Source of the DNA: Candidatus Gastranaerophilales bacterium
GTDB taxonomy: Bacteria; Cyanobacteriota; Vampirovibrionia; Gastranaerophilales; Gastranaerophilaceae
Assembly (NCBI GenBank): GCA_947588755.1
Contig: CANPZB010000014.1
Coordinates: 1-38,226, forward strand
DNA length: 38,226 nucleotides
Reading direction: 5' to 3'
Part shown: positions 13,967 to 22,068 of the stretch, piece by piece
Layout of the letters: each line of letters begins with the position of its first letter
How positions within the stretch are numbered: position 1 is the first letter of the stretch
Made by a program: the position numbers and the translations under genes
The notes under the pieces: generated by a model
Seen by the model: only the letters and a program-made list of their open reading frames with translations
What the model was told of the DNA's origin: nothing
Databases searched by the model: none

Positions 13967-14983
13967 ATGGATAAAATCGGAATTTTAACTCAAGAGCAAT
14001 ATAAAAATAAGTTTAGAGTAGATAATGCCGTTGCATTTGCTAACCCCACAAATTACGGCTTAGAAAAGGTTATTACAACTTTAACACAGATTGTAGCTGG
14101 GGTATTAAGACAAAAATTTTATACCGTACAAGGCAGTTTAACTGATTATGTGCCAATTCAAATGGGAACAGGCGCATATTCAAAACAATTATTCCAGTAC
14201 GCAGTGGCTCAAGTCGGTGATTCGTTTGAATCGGGTATTGTTCAACCCGGAAACGGTATAAATAAAGATGCCAATGTTGATATCACTATTGACGGCATTT
14301 CGATTAGAAATAATTTCTGGCGAATGAAATATGAAGCAACAAAAGAAATTATCGAAATGGGCAGAGTAAACGCTGAAACATTCTCATACATTGAAGAGCA
14401 GGAAAGGGCAAGACTTAAAACATTCCAATTAGGTATTCAAAAAGTTGCGTTCTTAGGAACATCAGACGGCTTGAATTACGGTTTATTAAATCAACCCGAT
14501 GTTACGGTTAATACTTCATTATTACCCGCAAGCGTAGCGGCTATGACTATTGAACAGTTATCAAACTTTGCCAAAACGGCAATTTCAACTTATTTTGCAA
14601 ATACTAATTCAACAGTATTTCCGAATACATGGCTAATGCCTACCGCTGAATATATGAGTTTGGGTGTACCTGTTAACCCCGAATTTCCTATCGGCACAGT
14701 AAGAGAATATTTGGAAAAAGCGTTTGTTTACGCAGGCGCACCTGCTGATTTCAAAATCTTACATACTGTTTACAACAACACCGCAGGCACAGGTCAAAAA
14801 GGCAGACACGTACTTTACAACCGTGACGCTGATACTTTGACAATGTACTTACCGAAACCTTATACACCGTACCCGTTGTTCCCGACAGGTGCATTAGATA
14901 TGATTTCGGATGCCGAAGCGCAATTTACGGGTGTTTGGGCTAAACGACCGAATGAATTGTTATACATGGATGTACAAGCATAA
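13967..14983 (+). CDS. Major capsid protein (DUF2184, HK97 fold), 338 aa
   Basis: Motifs of DUF2184 capsids are present: a helical start, SLTDYVPIQMGTGAYSKQL, then IRNNFWRMKYEATKEIIEMG, ERARLKTFQLGIQKVAFLG and ERARLKT-type helix, VFPNTWLMPTAEYMSLGVPV, and an end MDMI/AKRPNELLYMD-like (DMISDAEAQFTGVWAKRPNE). The length is normal. A strong terminator follows directly, as expected for the most abundant product. Confidence 0.88.
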   Translation: MDKIGILTQEQYKNKFRVDNAVAFANPTNYGLEKVITTLTQIVAGVLRQKFYTVQGSLTDYVPIQMGTGAYSKQLFQYAVAQVGDSFESGIVQPGNGINKDANVDITIDGISIRNNFWRMKYEATKEIIEMGRVNAETFSYIEEQERARLKTFQLGIQKVAFLGTSDGLNYGLLNQPDVTVNTSLLPASVAAMTIEQLSNFAKTAISTYFANTNSTVFPNTWLMPTAEYMSLGVPVNPEFPIGTVREYLEKAFVYAGAPADFKILHTVYNNTAGTGQKGRHVLYNRDADTLTMYLPKPYTPYPLFPTGALDMISDAEAQFTGVWAKRPNELLYMDVQA

Positions 14984-14988
14984 TAATT

Positions 14989-15014
14989 GCCCCTCTTTTT
15001 TGAGGGGCTTTTTT
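14989..15014 (+). terminator. Rho-independent terminator after major capsid gene
   Basis: GCCCCTC (14989-14995), a six-T loop, GAGGGGC (15002-15008), then six Ts. It ends the capsid transcript and would lower expression of the downstream connector and tail genes. Confidence 0.92.
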
Positions 15015-15031
15015 AAGAAAGAGGTTTAAAT

Positions 15032-15274
15032 ATGTTATTAGAAAACAGAGGTACACGTGCATTTCAACATGGAGAATATATTTTATTACCTAATATGCAC
15101 ATAGATGTACCCGATAAAATCGCAAAGATTTGGTTAAATTATAAAGAAATTATCGAATATGCCGACCCGACAGAGGTCAAAAAAGCGCAAGAAAAACTTG
15201 AAAGCGAAAATAAGAAACTCAAAGAAGAACTTACGAAATTAAAAGACACACCCAAAAACAAAAAAGGCAAATAG
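15032..15274 (+). CDS. Small head-region protein with coiled coil, 80 aa
   Basis: The first half has an unrecognised beta-like motif (NRGTRAFQHGEYILLP, DVPDKIAKIWLNYKE). The second half is a Lys/Glu coiled coil (EKLESENKKLKEELTKLKD). AAGAGG site before ATG. Its position between capsid and adaptor genes suggests a head-tail joining or capsid accessory role. Similar short proteins with a surface-loop start followed by a charged helix are common here, but I cannot name the family. Confidence 0.6.
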   Translation: MLLENRGTRAFQHGEYILLPNMHIDVPDKIAKIWLNYKEIIEYADPTEVKKAQEKLESENKKLKEELTKLKDTPKNKKGK

Positions 15275-15285
15275 GATTTGTATTA

Positions 15286-15855
15286 ATGTCAATTCTTGAT
15301 GAAATAACCGTTGAAGATTTTAAAAATTTATTCACGAGGGATTTCCCTTATTTACCCGTTTACGTAGCGGGTCAAGCGTATTTTGAAGGGGATGTGGTCT
15401 ATTACGAACCTAATTTTTTCACCTCATTAATTGATGCAAACACCACATCCCCTGAGAATACGGATAACTGGGAATTGTACAATGATAGCGTTAATAATTA
15501 TATTCAAGACAGTGACATTGAGCGAGCTTTTACAGAGGCGAAAGTTAATTTTAATCCTACGTTGTTTATAGATGATGAAACTACAAAAATGGTATTTTGC
15601 TATTTAGCGGCTCATTATTTAGTAATAGACTTGAACAATGCAAACAACCCTTTGGGCTTAGGGATTATGGGATATACAAGGTCAAAGACGGTAGGGTCGG
15701 TATCGGAAAGTTACGATATCCCCGAATGGTTGTTAAAAAATCCGATGTTAAGTTCGTTTGCAGCAACCGGGTATGGTAGAAAGTATTTGAGCTTAATCCA
15801 ACCTTACTTAGTCGGAAACATAATACTTTCAAGAGGTCGTACGACTTATGGTTAA
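15286..15855 (+). CDS. Head-tail adaptor (DUF4054) with carbohydrate-binding-like insert, 189 aa
   Basis: ITVEDFKNLFTRDFPYLP, SDIERAFTEAKVNFNPTLF, KMVFCYLAAHYLVIDL and GSVSESYDIPEWLL identify a DUF4054 head-tail adaptor. Between the first helix and the rest, residues about 26-66 contain an extra piece: YVAGQAYFEGDVVYYEPNFF, then the SPENTDNWEL end, resembling a CBM5/12-type module (aromatic, GDVVxY, terminal Trp). The adaptor should form a ring between portal and tail; the insert would project outward. Overlaps the next gene by 8 nt. Confidence 0.75.
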   Translation: MSILDEITVEDFKNLFTRDFPYLPVYVAGQAYFEGDVVYYEPNFFTSLIDANTTSPENTDNWELYNDSVNNYIQDSDIERAFTEAKVNFNPTLFIDDETTKMVFCYLAAHYLVIDLNNANNPLGLGIMGYTRSKTVGSVSESYDIPEWLLKNPMLSSFAATGYGRKYLSLIQPYLVGNIILSRGRTTYG

Positions 15856-16462
15856 ACGGCACATCCCACGCGGTCAAGTCAATCAAACTAATTCAAAGAC
15901 ATTAAAAGCCTTGACAGACTTGATGAATGATTTAGATAAAAAATATTCAATCAAAGTCGGAATTATAGGAAATCAAGGCGCTGAGAACGTTAAAGGTACT
16001 GATTTGAGTTTTGCGGATTTGGGTGCAATCCATGAATTTGGGGCAACAATCAACGTAACAGACAAGATGAGGGCTTATTTACACTCGCAGGGTATTCATT
16101 TAAAATCTGATACAACACAAATTGTAATACCCCCAAGGTCATTTTTGCGGATGCCGTTGTTAGGGTCTGACGGCAAAAAAGAATTACAAAACATAATGGC
16201 AGAATTTTTGTCATTGGAGCAAGAGGAATTAAACAAACTCTTTGTTTCCGAACATCCCGAAATACTTAAAAAAGTATCAGAGGCATTAGCATTAGCTGGC
16301 GAAATAAGAGTAAAACAAGCATTTGAAACCGGCGGTTACGGGGAATGGACACCCATTAGCGAAATGACTCGCCAAAGAAGGCAACAAGACCCCGATAGTC
16401 CGCCGTTAACAGATACAGGAGATTTGAAAGACTCAATTACATCAGAGGTAAAGGAAGTATAA
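15848..16462 (+). CDS. Virion morphogenesis / tail-completion-like protein, 204 aa
   Basis: Contains KYSIKVGIIGNQGAE, LSFADLGAIHEFGATI and IVIPPRSFLRMPLLG, the typical set of the phage virion morphogenesis (gpS/HK97 gp10-like) family, and the C-terminal MTRQRRQQDPDSPPLTDTGD motif. It usually caps or joins the tail end at the head. The region after RSFLRM contains a longer helical insertion than gp10 of HK97. It is in the head-tail connector cluster. Confidence 0.82.
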   Translation: MVKRHIPRGQVNQTNSKTLKALTDLMNDLDKKYSIKVGIIGNQGAENVKGTDLSFADLGAIHEFGATINVTDKMRAYLHSQGIHLKSDTTQIVIPPRSFLRMPLLGSDGKKELQNIMAEFLSLEQEELNKLFVSEHPEILKKVSEALALAGEIRVKQAFETGGYGEWTPISEMTRQRRQQDPDSPPLTDTGDLKDSITSEVKEV

Positions 16463-16465
16463 ATT

Positions 16466-16642
16466 ATGGCGAAAAAAAAAGAAGTTAAATGCTGCAAATG
16501 TAAAAATTTTGACGGTACAAACTGTCATAAAAACGGTAATATAGGCATCGTTATTAAGTATCGGCAGGAAAAACAGGTATTTTTAAAGAAACCGGAAGAA
16601 ATAAACCAAGACGGAGCTTGTGAAAGTTATGCCGGGGCTTAA
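16466..16642 (+). CDS. Very small Cys-rich protein, 58 aa
   Basis: Starts three bases after the preceding stop with AGGAAG as ribosome site. MAKKKEVKCCKCKNFDGTNC is followed by a basic stretch, and the end is NQDGACESYAGA. Cys-Cys-Lys-Cys plus later Cys residues suggest one zinc site (C-x-C...C...C). It overlaps the next gene by 23 nt. Such zinc-knuckle proteins within head-tail clusters are common; no role is known. Confidence 0.6.
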   Translation: MAKKKEVKCCKCKNFDGTNCHKNGNIGIVIKYRQEKQVFLKKPEEINQDGACESYAGA

Positions 16643-17033
16643 TTTTCGTAAAGCAAGCAATCTGACTGCTTTATCGGGAATGCCTCAAATGTCCTCTACC
16701 TTAAGCGGTTGGGAAGTACCACTTGAGCTGGTTAAAATAACTCAAAGTATGGATGAAGGGGATGTAATCCACACCGAAGAAAAAATAAAGTTTAAAGGGG
16801 TATGGCAACCGCTTAAAAATGAAGAATTGGCTTTAAAACCCGAAGGGCAACGGTCGTGGCAGTGGATTTGGATACACGCAGTAGCAGGTACATTGAATTT
16901 AAGCACTGCCGATAAGGTTATATTTAACAATAGAAGATATAAAGTTGTCCAAACAAAGGATTATAGCCTTAACGGGTTTATTGAATATCAACTGGTAGAG
17001 GATTTTGTCAGTAATCCCACCAAAAAAATTTAA
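16620..17033 (+). CDS. Head-tail/tail connector protein, 137 aa
   Basis: GTG 16620 or ATG 16629 may be the start; GGAG lies at 16613-16616. The product is beta-rich (WEVPLELVKITQSMDEGDVI, KIKFKGVWQPL, DKVIFNNRRYKVVQTKDYSL). Position and composition fit the small connector conserved in phages with DUF3383-type sheaths, and GVWQPL with Trp-rich QRSWQWIWIHA resembles head-closure-type proteins. Family assignment is by context only. Confidence 0.6.
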   Translation: MKVMPGLNFRKASNLTALSGMPQMSSTLSGWEVPLELVKITQSMDEGDVIHTEEKIKFKGVWQPLKNEELALKPEGQRSWQWIWIHAVAGTLNLSTADKVIFNNRRYKVVQTKDYSLNGFIEYQLVEDFVSNPTKKI

Positions 17034-17101
17034 ATTCTTTGTAGGTCTTTTTTAGAAGCCTATATAATTTTTTTAAAAATTTAGTCATATCGGATTTTAC
17101 C

Positions 17102-17689
17102 ATGAAAAAAGAAATTGAAAAAATAATTGCCGATATAATCCAACATGAAATGGATTTACCCGATGATTACGGTAAAACTTTTAAAGGCGATATTATCCCT
17201 TGTATATTGATTTACGGGCAAAACGCAAAATTATTCAACACTGATAAACTGCAAATAACCATTAAAAATATATCAAGCAAAGTTTATTCAAGTAGGACAG
17301 AATATAAGACTAATCCTAATCCGACTGAATCAGATGGCTCAGATGCTTTTATTGAGGAACAAAATATAAATCTAGGGCAGATGTTCCAAGTTGACATTTA
17401 TTCAAGGAATAACGAAGCACGACAGCGTTATTGGGAAGTGTCAACGGCTTTAAAATCCACTTATGCCGAACAACAAATGGATTTATACAATTTTAAAATT
17501 GGTACGATAACAAATGCTGTCAATATTTCGGGAGCTGACGGCGGAAGTGTTATAAACCGATTTACAGTTACTTTTAACGTTATTACGCATCAGCAAAAAA
17601 TAAAGTTTATTAACTATTACGATAAATTCCCTGCAACGTTACAAGACGAAAGAGGACTTATCGGCAACTTTTTAAATACAGAACAATGA
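17102..17689 (+). CDS. Neck/tail terminator-like protein, 195 aa
   Basis: A helix at the N-terminus (EIEKIIADIIQHEMDL) is followed by beta-rich sequence with QMFQVDIYSRNNEARQRYWE and STALKSTYAEQQMDLYNF, then NRFTVTFNVITHQQKIKFIN, the pattern of phage neck terminator proteins placed directly before the sheath gene. It would stop tube growth and join tail to neck. The preceding 68 bp (17034-17101) are AT-rich without a clear signal. Confidence 0.65.
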   Translation: MKKEIEKIIADIIQHEMDLPDDYGKTFKGDIIPCILIYGQNAKLFNTDKLQITIKNISSKVYSSRTEYKTNPNPTESDGSDAFIEEQNINLGQMFQVDIYSRNNEARQRYWEVSTALKSTYAEQQMDLYNFKIGTITNAVNISGADGGSVINRFTVTFNVITHQQKIKFINYYDKFPATLQDERGLIGNFLNTEQ

Positions 17690-17702
17690 AGGAGATTACA
17701 CC

Positions 17703-19184
17703 ATGGCTTATTCTTACGAAGTACCCTTGAGCTATACGGTTAATGTGTCTTTAGCTGCTCAACCGTCAGGATTGGCAGATTTCAACACAAACAGCATAGC
17801 GATTTTTACAAACGAACCGGCAGGATTTTCGGAAAATTACCAAGCATATTTGCAACCTTCGGGCGTTGAAACTAATTTTGGCACTGATTCCCTGACATAC
17901 GAAATGGCAAATGCTTTATTTACCCCTGTTCCAAATTTTAGAACAGGCGGTGGGATATTATATGTATTTCCTTTTAAGGGTGTTAATGCTACATCAGGCA
18001 CATTAACAACAGCTGATTTATCCGCAAAATTAGAGGGGTTTAAAACCGTTAATAACGGGTCGTTAAATTTAACAATAGACGGAACACCGACATTAATAAC
18101 GGGGCTAGATTTTACTTCTGTTCAACGAGTTGAGGATATTGCGCTTGTTATTCAAGGTCAAAATCCGGATGTTAATATTTCGGTTGATGAAAATAAACTT
18201 GTATTCACATCGCGCAGATTTGGAACATCAAGCGGTGTAACAATTTCAACAGTAGCAGAGCCAAACGGCGCAACAGATATTTACGAAGCTGATTACTTAG
18301 ACGGCGCAAGCGCACAGACAACAGACGGCGTAAACGCAAGCGGACAAAAATTATCCGACGCGGTTAAATCAGCGTTACAACAGGTTTATTTCGGCGGTGT
18401 TCTGACTACTCAATATATGGATGATGAAACTGTGCAAGCTAATGCAGCGGCTATTCAATCGGAAGATGTAACATTCTTTAATGATATGAGTTCGTTGAAA
18501 GATATCGCAAGTTTAGGTGCTCAAATTAAAACGGCTGGACTGGGCAAAACAAGAACATTGGCATACTCTGTCAGCCCACGTGATGCTAAGATTGCAGCAG
18601 CCACATACGCTACGATTGCAAAATCTGTTAATTACAATGGTTCAGATACCGCAAATACATTGAACTTGAAAACTTTAACAGGTTTAGCAGGCGACCCGAA
18701 TTTATCTGATACATATTTGTTATCGGCACAGACAAACGGTGTTGATATCTACGGAGTTACAGGCGGTTTATCCGTTGTTTATTCAAACGACAATAACGGC
18801 TATACGGACGATATCGAAGCTAACTTGTGGCAGAAAAAAGCAACCGAAGTAGCAGGGTTTAACTATTTAAGACAGACAAACACAAAAATCCCACAAACAG
18901 AAAGCGGTTTACTCGGATTGAAAAACGCTTACGCTCAAGTTTGTGAAAAAGCTATCCAAAACGGTACGTCTGCCCCCGGAACGTGGAACGGTTCGATTCC
19001 ATTTGGCGACCCTGAGGATTTTGTAAGAAATATTGAAGAAAAAGGATATTACATATATTCAGTGCCAATTGCGCAGCAATCACAGACCGAGCGTGAAGCT
19101 AGAAAAGCGCCCGTTATACAAATTGCTATTAAGCGCTCCGGTGCATTCCATTTTTCAGAAGTGATAATAACAGTTCAACGATAA
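17703..19184 (+). CDS. Contractile tail sheath protein (DUF3383), 493 aa
   Basis: Starts YEVPLSYTVNVSLAAQPSGL and has NSIAIFTNEPAGF, RTGGGILYVFPF, DVTFFNDMSSL, the central Ala/Thr-rich domain, and NLWQKKATEVAGFNYL near the end, all typical of DUF3383 sheaths. Two central beta domains give the length. It forms the contracting outer layer, so the virion is a myovirus. GAAGGAG precedes the ATG. The tube gene follows after 11 bases. Confidence 0.88.
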   Translation: MAYSYEVPLSYTVNVSLAAQPSGLADFNTNSIAIFTNEPAGFSENYQAYLQPSGVETNFGTDSLTYEMANALFTPVPNFRTGGGILYVFPFKGVNATSGTLTTADLSAKLEGFKTVNNGSLNLTIDGTPTLITGLDFTSVQRVEDIALVIQGQNPDVNISVDENKLVFTSRRFGTSSGVTISTVAEPNGATDIYEADYLDGASAQTTDGVNASGQKLSDAVKSALQQVYFGGVLTTQYMDDETVQANAAAIQSEDVTFFNDMSSLKDIASLGAQIKTAGLGKTRTLAYSVSPRDAKIAAATYATIAKSVNYNGSDTANTLNLKTLTGLAGDPNLSDTYLLSAQTNGVDIYGVTGGLSVVYSNDNNGYTDDIEANLWQKKATEVAGFNYLRQTNTKIPQTESGLLGLKNAYAQVCEKAIQNGTSAPGTWNGSIPFGDPEDFVRNIEEKGYYIYSVPIAQQSQTEREARKAPVIQIAIKRSGAFHFSEVIITVQR

Positions 19185-19195
19185 GGAGTAAATAA

Positions 19196-19651
19196 ATGAC
19201 AATTTACGCATTGACAGGTAATGACAGTCTGATAATAAACGACCGTGTCATTACGGAGTTTTCAGACGGTTCAACAATTGAATTAGCTTATCAAAACGAC
19301 CGTGTGGGTGTTTCAACCGGAAAAAATAATAATACCGTTTTTTCTGATAATAGACAGGGATCAAATGCCGTCTTAACATTGAGGATTATTAAAGCCGGAA
19401 AAGATGATAAATTTTTCAACGGTTTAAGCATCTTGCAAGATAAAGATTTGCCCGGTTTTCCTTTAATGAATGGCTCTTTTACCAAAAGAGTAGGCGACGG
19501 CTCGGGTAAGGTAACTTTTGATAATTACGTCTTATTGGGCGGAGCATTCCAAAGATTTCCCGATATACAAGAAAACTTAAACGGTGAAACCGAGCAAGGT
19601 ACAACCGTTTACACTATTATTTTTGCAAAAGCTGAAAGAGCATTAGGCTAA
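19196..19651 (+). CDS. Tail tube protein (DUF3277-like), 151 aa
   Basis: Single beta-rich domain: YALTGNDSLIINDRVITEFS, FSDNRQGSNAVLTLRIIKAG, SFTKRVGDGSGKVTFDNYVL and GTTVYTIIFAKAERALG. This is the tube protein usual after DUF3383 sheaths. It makes the inner tail tube through which DNA passes. AAGGAG site. A hairpin lies after its stop. Confidence 0.82.
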   Translation: MTIYALTGNDSLIINDRVITEFSDGSTIELAYQNDRVGVSTGKNNNTVFSDNRQGSNAVLTLRIIKAGKDDKFFNGLSILQDKDLPGFPLMNGSFTKRVGDGSGKVTFDNYVLLGGAFQRFPDIQENLNGETEQGTTVYTIIFAKAERALG

Positions 19652-19662
19652 TATACTGTAAC

Positions 19663-19685
19663 CCCCTGTCTAATCAAGACAGGGG
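19663..19685 (+). terminator. Hairpin after tail tube gene (weak terminator)
   Basis: CCCCTGTC (19663-19670) pairs perfectly with GACAGGGG (19678-19685), but only a mixed AT-rich stretch follows, not a T-run. It may reduce transcription between the abundant tube gene and the low-abundance chaperone and tape genes, or mark an mRNA processing end. Confidence 0.5.
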
Positions 19686-19714
19686 AATTATTAAAATTTT
19701 AAGGAGGATACTAT

Positions 19715-20152
19715 ATGGAATTTACAACAGCAAACGGACAAAAAACAGTTTTAATCAATGCGGCACCTTTTAAGAGGATAAGCAGTTTAAGACGTGAAGT
19801 TATGTATGCCTTTAAGGAAGCAGGAATCACAAAGGAGCTAAACGATTTCCACAACCTTAAAATTACTGATATCATAGACAAGTTATTTGATTTAATACTT
19901 AATTTAGGGATATCGGAAGGGTTTGAGTTAGCTGTCATGGATTGTTTAGAAGGCTGTATATATGATTACCGAAATAAAAATATAAAAATAACACCCCAGC
20001 TTTTCGATGATTTACCCGATGCAAGGGAGGATTATTACGAGATAATAACCAAGTGTTGTGAGGTAAATTTGCGCCCTTTTTTGAAAAGTCTGGGTATTGT
20101 GTTCTCAACCCAATTACAGCAGTTGGCAAACGCAAGCCCGAAATTAGAATAA
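19715..20152 (+). CDS. Tail assembly chaperone (frame 0 product), 145 aa
   Basis: Placed between tube and tape-measure genes, as lambda G. It begins MEFTTANGQKTVLINAAPFK, with helical RREVMYAFKEAGITKELND and IIDKLFDLILNLG regions. A heptamer T TTT TTG at codons 121-123 allows a -1 shift into the frame that runs to 20331. Without the shift the protein ends LANASPKLE. AAGGAGG before the ATG. The chaperone binds the tape-measure protein and recruits tube subunits. Confidence 0.85.
   Translation: MEFTTANGQKTVLINAAPFKRISSLRREVMYAFKEAGITKELNDFHNLKITDIIDKLFDLILNLGISEGFELAVMDCLEGCIYDYRNKNIKITPQLFDDLPDAREDYYEIITKCCEVNLRPFLKSLGIVFSTQLQQLANASPKLE
20077..20083 (+). promoter_or_regulatory. Programmed -1 ribosomal frameshift site TTTTTTG
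   Basis: T TTT TTG in phase (TTT codon 20078-20080, TTG 20081-20083), a canonical X XXY YYZ heptamer. Seven bases later a hairpin starts: TGGGT (20091-20095) with ACCCA (20108-20112). Its loop bases TTGTG (20097-20101) could pair with CGCAA (20131-20135) to make a pseudoknot. The -1 frame is open from 20062, so the site lies inside the allowed overlap. Confidence 0.85.
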
Positions 20153-20331
20153 CAGCGGATTATTACTTAACTGTGGCGCTTAGCCTTGCAAAATCGGGGT
20201 GGTTTGACAGCAACCCCGAAATAATAATGAATACTCCCGTAGATATTGTTATGCAGGCTTATAACTATGAGTTTTTTACTCAACAATACGAAGAAACTTA
20301 TATGGAATTAAACACAAAAAAAGGAAAATGA
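20083..20331 (+). CDS. C-terminal extension of tail chaperone (-1 frame), 82 codons
   Basis: After the shift the -1 frame gives EKSGYCVLNPITAVGKRKPE, then ITADYYLTVALSLAKSGWFD and ends ELNTKKGK at TGA 20329-20331, one base before the tape-measure ATG. The fusion would be 205 residues (123 + 82). It has no start codon of its own with a ribosome site. This corresponds to the T part of lambda G/GT. Confidence 0.82.
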   Translation, partial: EKSGYCVLNPITAVGKRKPEIRITADYYLTVALSLAKSGWFDSNPEIIMNTPVDIVMQAYNYEFFTQQYEETYMELNTKKGK

Positions 20332-20332
20332 T

Positions 20333-22063
20333 ATGCCTTCATTAGGTGAATTATTCGTACAGCTTGGAGTAGTGGGAGATGTACAACCACTACAAGAGGC
20401 TATTGACAAGACAAAAGAACAAATATCACTTGCGGAAAAGCAATTAAAACTTGATAAATTAAGAGCTAAAGCCCTTGAGGATATCCGAAAAGCGCAGACA
20501 AAAAGCGAAAAACAGGGCGTGGCAAAAAGATATAATCAAGAAAAAACTCTTATATTGCAAAAGGCAGAATTATCGGGGATGCAAAAACAACTTGCAGCAG
20601 GCAAAGCCTTAGCAGGGAATTTAGGCGCTATGGTTAGGGGGTTTATCGGCGTAGCAGGGGCTATTGCGGCGGCTGGGATTGCGTTAAATAAATTAGCCGA
20701 TAATCTAACAAGCAGTAATCAAGCGTGGATTGATTTTAAGAGGACAACGGAATTAGGGCTTGAAAATTTACAAAAATATGCGGGGGTAGCCTCTGTTTTA
20801 GATAAATCACTCGGTATGGAAGGTGCAGCAGGTTCTATTGCTCAGCTTAACGACAGATTATTTGAACTGAGACTAACCGGTGAAGGTGCAAGAGGTTTTC
20901 AGCTTGCAGGGATTGACCCGCGGGGTTTAGATGCCTTTGGAGTGCTTGAACGATTAAGAGATAGAGTGGCGGGGATGAATAATACCGCGGCTAGTTATCT
21001 GCTCCGACAAATGGGGCTTGACCCAAAACTATTGCCCTTGTTGAGAATGAGCAGGGATGAGTTTGAAGAATTAGGTGAAACAATTAACCGCTATCAGCTG
21101 ACTGATGAACAGCGCGAAAAAATCCAGCAATTGAATACGCAATTATCTATTGCGGATATGAAACTTAAATATTTAAAAGATAGAATTAGTTTATCTTTAA
21201 CCCCGCTTGCAGTGACAATGAAAGAGAGTTTTGTCCGCATCGCTGAAATGTTCGTTAAATTTGCGGCGGGGATAAAAAATATGTCTGTGAGTTGGCACGC
21301 GTTTACTGTCGCGTTAACACTTGGATTAGCAAGGCTTGAGAGGGTTCAAATATTCTTCAAAGGTCTATTAACCGGATTAAACGGGTTAATAAGAGGTTTA
21401 CCTATTGTCGGTAGGTATTTTGGAGAATTTGGCAGTATTGTTGCAAGAGCATTATTACCATTAACAGCGTTATATTTATTACTTGATGATTTAGCGGTCT
21501 ACTTTGAGGGCGGCGACAGCCTTATTGGTAGAGTAATCGACTGGGGAAATGAAAAAGGCGCTGAACTTGGTGACGCTTTTAAAACAATGTTTGGCGGAAA
21601 CATAGCAGGGGGCGCTCTAAATCTAACAGATACCGCGCTAGGCGGGTTAAATGATATTCTCAATACGATTGCGATTTTGCTTGAAAAGCTTGTGAATTTT
21701 TTAACTTTTGGATTAATCGGAAAAGCCAAAGAAAACGGAATTTGGCAAAAATTATTTCCGTCCGTTGACGATGCCGCCAAAAATATGGGTATTGATTTGA
21801 ATAAAAAAGCTGATTTATCCACATCGGATAATTGGATTTATAAAATGGCGACAATGCCCGAAATGCCGCAATTGACAGCGGAAGTAGCAACAGAAGGACT
21901 TATAAATCCGGGGGTTAATCAAGCAATCAATAATACTAATAACTCTGTAACGACAGATAACAAAACGACAATTGCAATGACAAATTATATTCAAACCGAC
22001 CAGCCGGCAGAGAATATTCAAAATCAGCTTGATTTTATTAATCAACGGTACGCATACGGATAA
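20333..22063 (+). CDS. Tape measure protein, 576 aa
   Basis: Long helical protein: coiled coil at about 20-90 (AIDKTKEQISLAEKQLKLDK), hydrophobic stretch GFIGVAGAIAAAGIALNKLA at about 105-125, second hydrophobic segment ALLPLTALYLLLDDLAVYF at about 365-390, and an Asn/Thr-rich end. It sets tail length and probably crosses the membrane on ejection. 576 residues predicts a short tail for a myovirus. Follows the chaperone gene, with AAGGA before the ATG. Confidence 0.88.
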   Translation: MPSLGELFVQLGVVGDVQPLQEAIDKTKEQISLAEKQLKLDKLRAKALEDIRKAQTKSEKQGVAKRYNQEKTLILQKAELSGMQKQLAAGKALAGNLGAMVRGFIGVAGAIAAAGIALNKLADNLTSSNQAWIDFKRTTELGLENLQKYAGVASVLDKSLGMEGAAGSIAQLNDRLFELRLTGEGARGFQLAGIDPRGLDAFGVLERLRDRVAGMNNTAASYLLRQMGLDPKLLPLLRMSRDEFEELGETINRYQLTDEQREKIQQLNTQLSIADMKLKYLKDRISLSLTPLAVTMKESFVRIAEMFVKFAAGIKNMSVSWHAFTVALTLGLARLERVQIFFKGLLTGLNGLIRGLPIVGRYFGEFGSIVARALLPLTALYLLLDDLAVYFEGGDSLIGRVIDWGNEKGAELGDAFKTMFGGNIAGGALNLTDTALGGLNDILNTIAILLEKLVNFLTFGLIGKAKENGIWQKLFPSVDDAAKNMGIDLNKKADLSTSDNWIYKMATMPEMPQLTAEVATEGLINPGVNQAINNTNNSVTTDNKTTIAMTNYIQTDQPAENIQNQLDFINQRYAYG

Positions 22064-22068
22064 TAATT

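Noticed and set aside
20120-20140. ggcaaac as frameshift signal
   Set aside because: It does not fit X XXY YYZ, and the upstream in-phase TTTTTTG with a hairpin is far better.
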